Positions 61,172-64,000 of a DNA stretch of 64,000 nucleotides are shown here, one piece after another. The translations under genes were made by a program, and so were the position numbers. Positions within the stretch are counted from its first letter, which is position 1; every line of letters starts with the position of its first letter. The stretch is from assembly GCA_018667335.1 (NCBI GenBank), contig JABIVD010000044.1, forward strand, positions 165,763-229,762, in the 5' to 3' direction. The notes beneath the pieces were generated by a model. The model did no database searches. It worked only from the letters and a program-made list of their open reading frames with translations, and was not told where the DNA came from. This DNA is from Rhodospirillaceae bacterium. Its GTDB lineage: Bacteria > Pseudomonadota > Alphaproteobacteria > UBA6615.

Positions 61172-63789
61172 CGTCCCCGTTCCTTCAGGACCGCCAGCGC
61201 CGCGAAAGGCGAATCGGGATCGTACGCCGGCTCGGCCTTCTTCGTTCTCGCCTTGCCGACGCCTTTCTGGCGTGGCGGGCGTCCCTTTTTACCGGAGGCC
61301 GGTTTGCCGGGACCCTGCTTGTCAGCGGGGCGGTTGCCCTGAGCTTGCCGAGCAGGGCGGCGCTTGGCCGTGCGGCGTGTAACCTTGATCACATCATCTT
61401 CCTCGCGCACGGCGTAGCCGAAACTGCGAATCATCCGAGCGAACACGTCGGCGGGCGCATCGATGCGCGACAACAGGTCGGGGCTGACTGTAAGCTCGCC
61501 TTCCTTGGTGCCGCGCCGGATAGCCGCCAGCAGGCGCTCCAGTTCGTCGGCGCGCACGGCGACCGGCCCAGCCGGGCAGAAACCCAGCGCCAGATACCAA
61601 AGATCGTCGATCAACTCCGAGCGTGGCATGGCCGTGGCACCGCCGTCGGGCAACGCCGAAAGGGCGGCGCCGGCATCAGCAGCATCGGCGGTGGCATCTG
61701 CGCGGATCCGATAGAGCATCGCCTTAAGTTCCATCACCCGGCCCTTGAGCAGTGCCGGCAGATAGGCCGATGCGACGCCGATACGAATCCCGACCTTGGC
61801 CAACGCCTTGCGGTCATCATCGGTGAGATGATTCGCCGGATCGTCGCCCTTCACCCGCGCGGCACACCCCAGGCCCTCGCTCAACTGGAACGCGAGTCCC
61901 CGCGCGGATCCGGCGAACTTCGCCTGCGTCAGCGCGAACAACGGCGCGAGATCGGCACCGAGCGTCGCCTCAAGCCATCCTTGCAATCGCACCCGCATGT
62001 CTTCACGCGACGGCACATCGAGCAGATCGCTCGGCAACACCTCGACCAGAGGATGAAGAATGTCGGCACCGGCCATTAGCCGCGCGACCGGCGCCTGTTG
62101 CCAGATGATCCGGGCGCCGGACCGATCGAGTGTAAAGGCGTCATCATCGGACCCGGCCAGCGCGGCAATCCGTGCGCCGATCGATTCGCGCACGGCGCGG
62201 TTGGCCGCAGCCATCAGGCGCGGGCTCGCCGCAACTTCTTCGTCCAGCGGCACGAAGCGGAATCCGTCGAACCGGCCGACCTCTTCACCCTCGACGGTGA
62301 TCATCCCTTCATCCGACACACCCGCCAGCAGTTTGTCTTTCTCACGCAGGCCTCGCGTGATTACCGAGGCTTTGCGATCGACGAAGCGCTGGGTCAGGCA
62401 TTCATGCAGTGCATCGGAGAGTTTATCCTCGAGCTCCCGTGCCCGCGCCTGCAGCCCATCGGGGTCATCGAGCCAGGATTGCCGATGGGAGATATAGGAC
62501 CATGTTCGCACCCCTGCAATGCGCGCCATCAGCGTGTCGATATCGCCGTCGATACGATCGAACTGACTGACCGAGCGTTCGATCCAGTCGGCGGGAATAC
62601 GACCCGCATCTGCCATTAGAAATCGATAGATCCGCGCAACCAGACGCGTGTGGTTACCCGACAGATCGCCGCTAAAGTCAGGAATCTGGCACGTGTCCCA
62701 AAGGGCGCGTACCGCCTCGGGATTTGTCGCCATTTCCTTGATGTCAGCATGCTCGCGCATGGCGAGAAGCGCGTTGTAGTCATCCGTCGGCGGCGTGCGT
62801 CGAAGCTCGCGGTCAGGCGGCGGTATTTCCAGACTGCGCTTGAGTGCATCGGCGGTGGAAAAATCGAGATTGGCGTTCCGCCAGAAGATCGACGACACCG
62901 GATCGAATTCATGCGCCTCAACGGCCGCAACCAGTTCCGGTTCGAACGGGTCCAAATCCGCCGTCGGTCCGAAAGTGCCGTCTTCCATATACCGTCCGGC
63001 GCGACCCGCGATCTGTCCCACCTCGCTCGGTGACAGGCGGCGAAACCCGTGGCCGTCGAACTTGGTCATGGCGGAAAAACCAACATGGGTGATTCCCATG
63101 TTGAGCCCCATACCGATCGCATCGGTGGCCACCAGATAGTCGACCTCTCCTGCCTCATACATCGCCACCTGGGCGTTGCGGGTCCGCGGACTGAGCGCTC
63201 CCAGAACGACCGCAGTGCCACCGCATTGGCGGCGCAACAATTCGGCCAGCGCATAGACGTTCGACGCAGAAAACGCGACCACCGCGCTGCGCGGCGGCAG
63301 TCGGGTGAGCTTTCGGAAACCGCCATAGCTCAGTTTGGAAAACCGCTCGCGGCGCTCGATCTGCACATCGGGGATCAGACGCCGGATGATCGGCGCCATG
63401 GTCTCAGCGCCCAGCAACATCGTTTCCTCGCGCCCACGCGCTCGCAGCAAACGGTTGGTGAAGACATGACCACGCTCCGGGTCTGCGCAGAGCTGCACCT
63501 CGTCGATTGCCAGAAAATCAACTATCAGATCGAGAGGCATCGCCTCGACGGTGCACAGAAAATAGCGCGGATTGGCGGGCACGATCCGTTCTTCGCCGGT
63601 AATCAGCGCCACTGCGGCGGCACCTTTCATCTGCACCACACGGTCATAATTCTCGCGTGCCAGCAGACGCAGAGGGAACCCGATCATGCCGCTGGCATGG
63701 CCGAGCATGCGGTCGATCGCGAGATAGGTTTTGCCGGTGTTGGTCGGCCCCAAAACGGCTTTGACAGGACGGGAAGCGTGAACAGACAT
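61168..63789 (-). CDS. Suv3-like DExH RNA helicase
   Basis: An 873-residue superfamily 2 helicase related to mitochondrial SUV3. Walker A GPTNTGKT at residues 14-21, the Walker B-type AIDEVQ and the late motif QIAGRAGRY are visible. After the helicase core (about 1-330) come a long helical region and a Lys/Arg/Pro/Gly-rich tail (RRPARQAQGNRPADKQ...) likely to bind RNA. It is a candidate partner in RNA decay, coupled to the S4 RNA-binding protein gene. Confidence 0.9.
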   Translation of the reverse strand: MSVHASRPVKAVLGPTNTGKTYLAIDRMLGHASGMIGFPLRLLARENYDRVVQMKGAAAVALITGEERIVPANPRYFLCTVEAMPLDLIVDFLAIDEVQLCADPERGHVFTNRLLRARGREETMLLGAETMAPIIRRLIPDVQIERRERFSKLSYGGFRKLTRLPPRSAVVAFSASNVYALAELLRRQCGGTAVVLGALSPRTRNAQVAMYEAGEVDYLVATDAIGMGLNMGITHVGFSAMTKFDGHGFRRLSPSEVGQIAGRAGRYMEDGTFGPTADLDPFEPELVAAVEAHEFDPVSSIFWRNANLDFSTADALKRSLEIPPPDRELRRTPPTDDYNALLAMREHADIKEMATNPEAVRALWDTCQIPDFSGDLSGNHTRLVARIYRFLMADAGRIPADWIERSVSQFDRIDGDIDTLMARIAGVRTWSYISHRQSWLDDPDGLQARARELEDKLSDALHECLTQRFVDRKASVITRGLREKDKLLAGVSDEGMITVEGEEVGRFDGFRFVPLDEEVAASPRLMAAANRAVRESIGARIAALAGSDDDAFTLDRSGARIIWQQAPVARLMAGADILHPLVEVLPSDLLDVPSREDMRVRLQGWLEATLGADLAPLFALTQAKFAGSARGLAFQLSEGLGCAARVKGDDPANHLTDDDRKALAKVGIRIGVASAYLPALLKGRVMELKAMLYRIRADATADAADAGAALSALPDGGATAMPRSELIDDLWYLALGFCPAGPVAVRADELERLLAAIRRGTKEGELTVSPDLLSRIDAPADVFARMIRSFGYAVREEDDVIKVTRRTAKRRPARQAQGNRPADKQGPGKPASGKKGRPPRQKGVGKARTKKAEPAYDPDSPFAALAVLKERGR

Positions 63790-63877
63790 GACCCAAGCAT
63801 CCCCACTCCCGCCCCCGATTGCAACCGGTCACATGACCCGACTAGAATCAAATTCCGACGAAGGAGTGACCACCCCT

Positions 63878-64000
63878 ATGACGATCGATTTCCCCGACGG
63901 GCCAGGCGCAACCGCAACCGACCGTGTATCCGGCTCCGTACCTGATACCGGCGTGAGCGCCCCGACCAGCGACGTCGTCGTCTATTACAAGTCTGACGGC
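63878..64000 (+). CDS. Start of a protein of unknown function (3' end outside window)
   Basis: The first 41 codons of an open frame begin MTIDFPDGPGATATDRVSG and run off the window. AAGGAG lies 11 bases before the ATG, and the gene is divergent from the helicase. The visible part is Thr/Ser/Gly-rich and unstructured-looking, with no signal peptide. No family can be named. Confidence 0.5.
   Translation, partial: MTIDFPDGPGATATDRVSGSVPDTGVSAPTSDVVVYYKSDG

Overview
This is a GC-rich, gene-dense chromosomal window with no insertion sequences, prophage or CRISPR array visible. The gene content suggests an aerobic, heterotrophic alphaproteobacterium: a helicase / S4 RNA-binding / TerB / FdxA / CarD housekeeping block, a DUF983 protein, a TRAP carboxylate transporter, and many CoA-dependent degradation enzymes. 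I cannot fix the family or genus from the sequence. The organism uses selenocysteine. The window opens with the 3' part of selD and contains two genes with an in-frame UGA that ordinary ORF calling splits or misses: a GrdB-like selenoprotein (717-1949, minus) and a 71-residue SelW/Rdx-like CxxU protein (41284-41499, plus). Each UGA is followed by a compact hairpin that fits a bacterial SECIS element.

Layout. 1-8.2 kb: selD, the GrdB-like selenoprotein, a glutathione transferase, and two paralogous CoxL/XDH-type molybdopterin subunits flanking a DUF983 gene. 8.2-13.2 kb: acyl-CoA dehydrogenase, a two-subunit class I CoA-transferase (IpdAB-like), a CaiB/BaiF CoA-transferase and a PEP-mutase/oxaloacetate-decarboxylase-type lyase. 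13.2-17 kb: GH3-family acyl-adenylase-like protein and a penicillin-acylase-type lipoprotein. 17.2-31.8 kb: an apparent aromatic-acid catabolic region with a MarR regulator, hotdog thioesterase, TRAP transporter (dctPQM), 2Fe-2S/FAD reductase, SDR, PaaA/PaaC-like di-iron protein, gentisate 1,2-dioxygenase-like cupin, an unknown 187-residue protein, an ADP-forming acyl-CoA synthetase alpha-type protein and, past a copper module (cueR-copA with a 19-bp-spacer promoter), a fumarylacetoacetase-family hydrolase and another SDR. 31.9-42.6 kb: mixed genes including a DM13 protein, a PQQ-type sugar dehydrogenase, a degenerate receiver facing a five-PAS protein without an output domain, two tandem extradiol-dioxygenase-like VOC proteins, a LOG protein, an APH-AAA fusion, cytochrome c, the SelW-like gene and ubiX. 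42.7-49.9 kb: a purine/urate-to-glyoxylate cluster (puuD, LysR, uraH, puuE-uraD fusion, alc, allA, NCS2 permease) with strong palindromes in both divergent promoter regions. 49.9-64 kb: tRNA-Arg(CCT), cfa, a second PuuE-like deacetylase, folB with a folM-like SDR, pagL, pip, a nuclease-fold/M48 protease pair, a degenerate phosphoesterase, carD, fdxA, terB, S4 protein and a Suv3-like helicase.

How they work together. The purine block supplies nearly every step from urate uptake and oxidation to ureidoglycolate cleavage. The 17-31 kb block looks like CoA-activated aromatic hydroxylation followed by thioester hydrolysis and gentisate ring cleavage; its exact substrate is inference. That block and the two cryptic selenoproteins are the parts most worth a second look.
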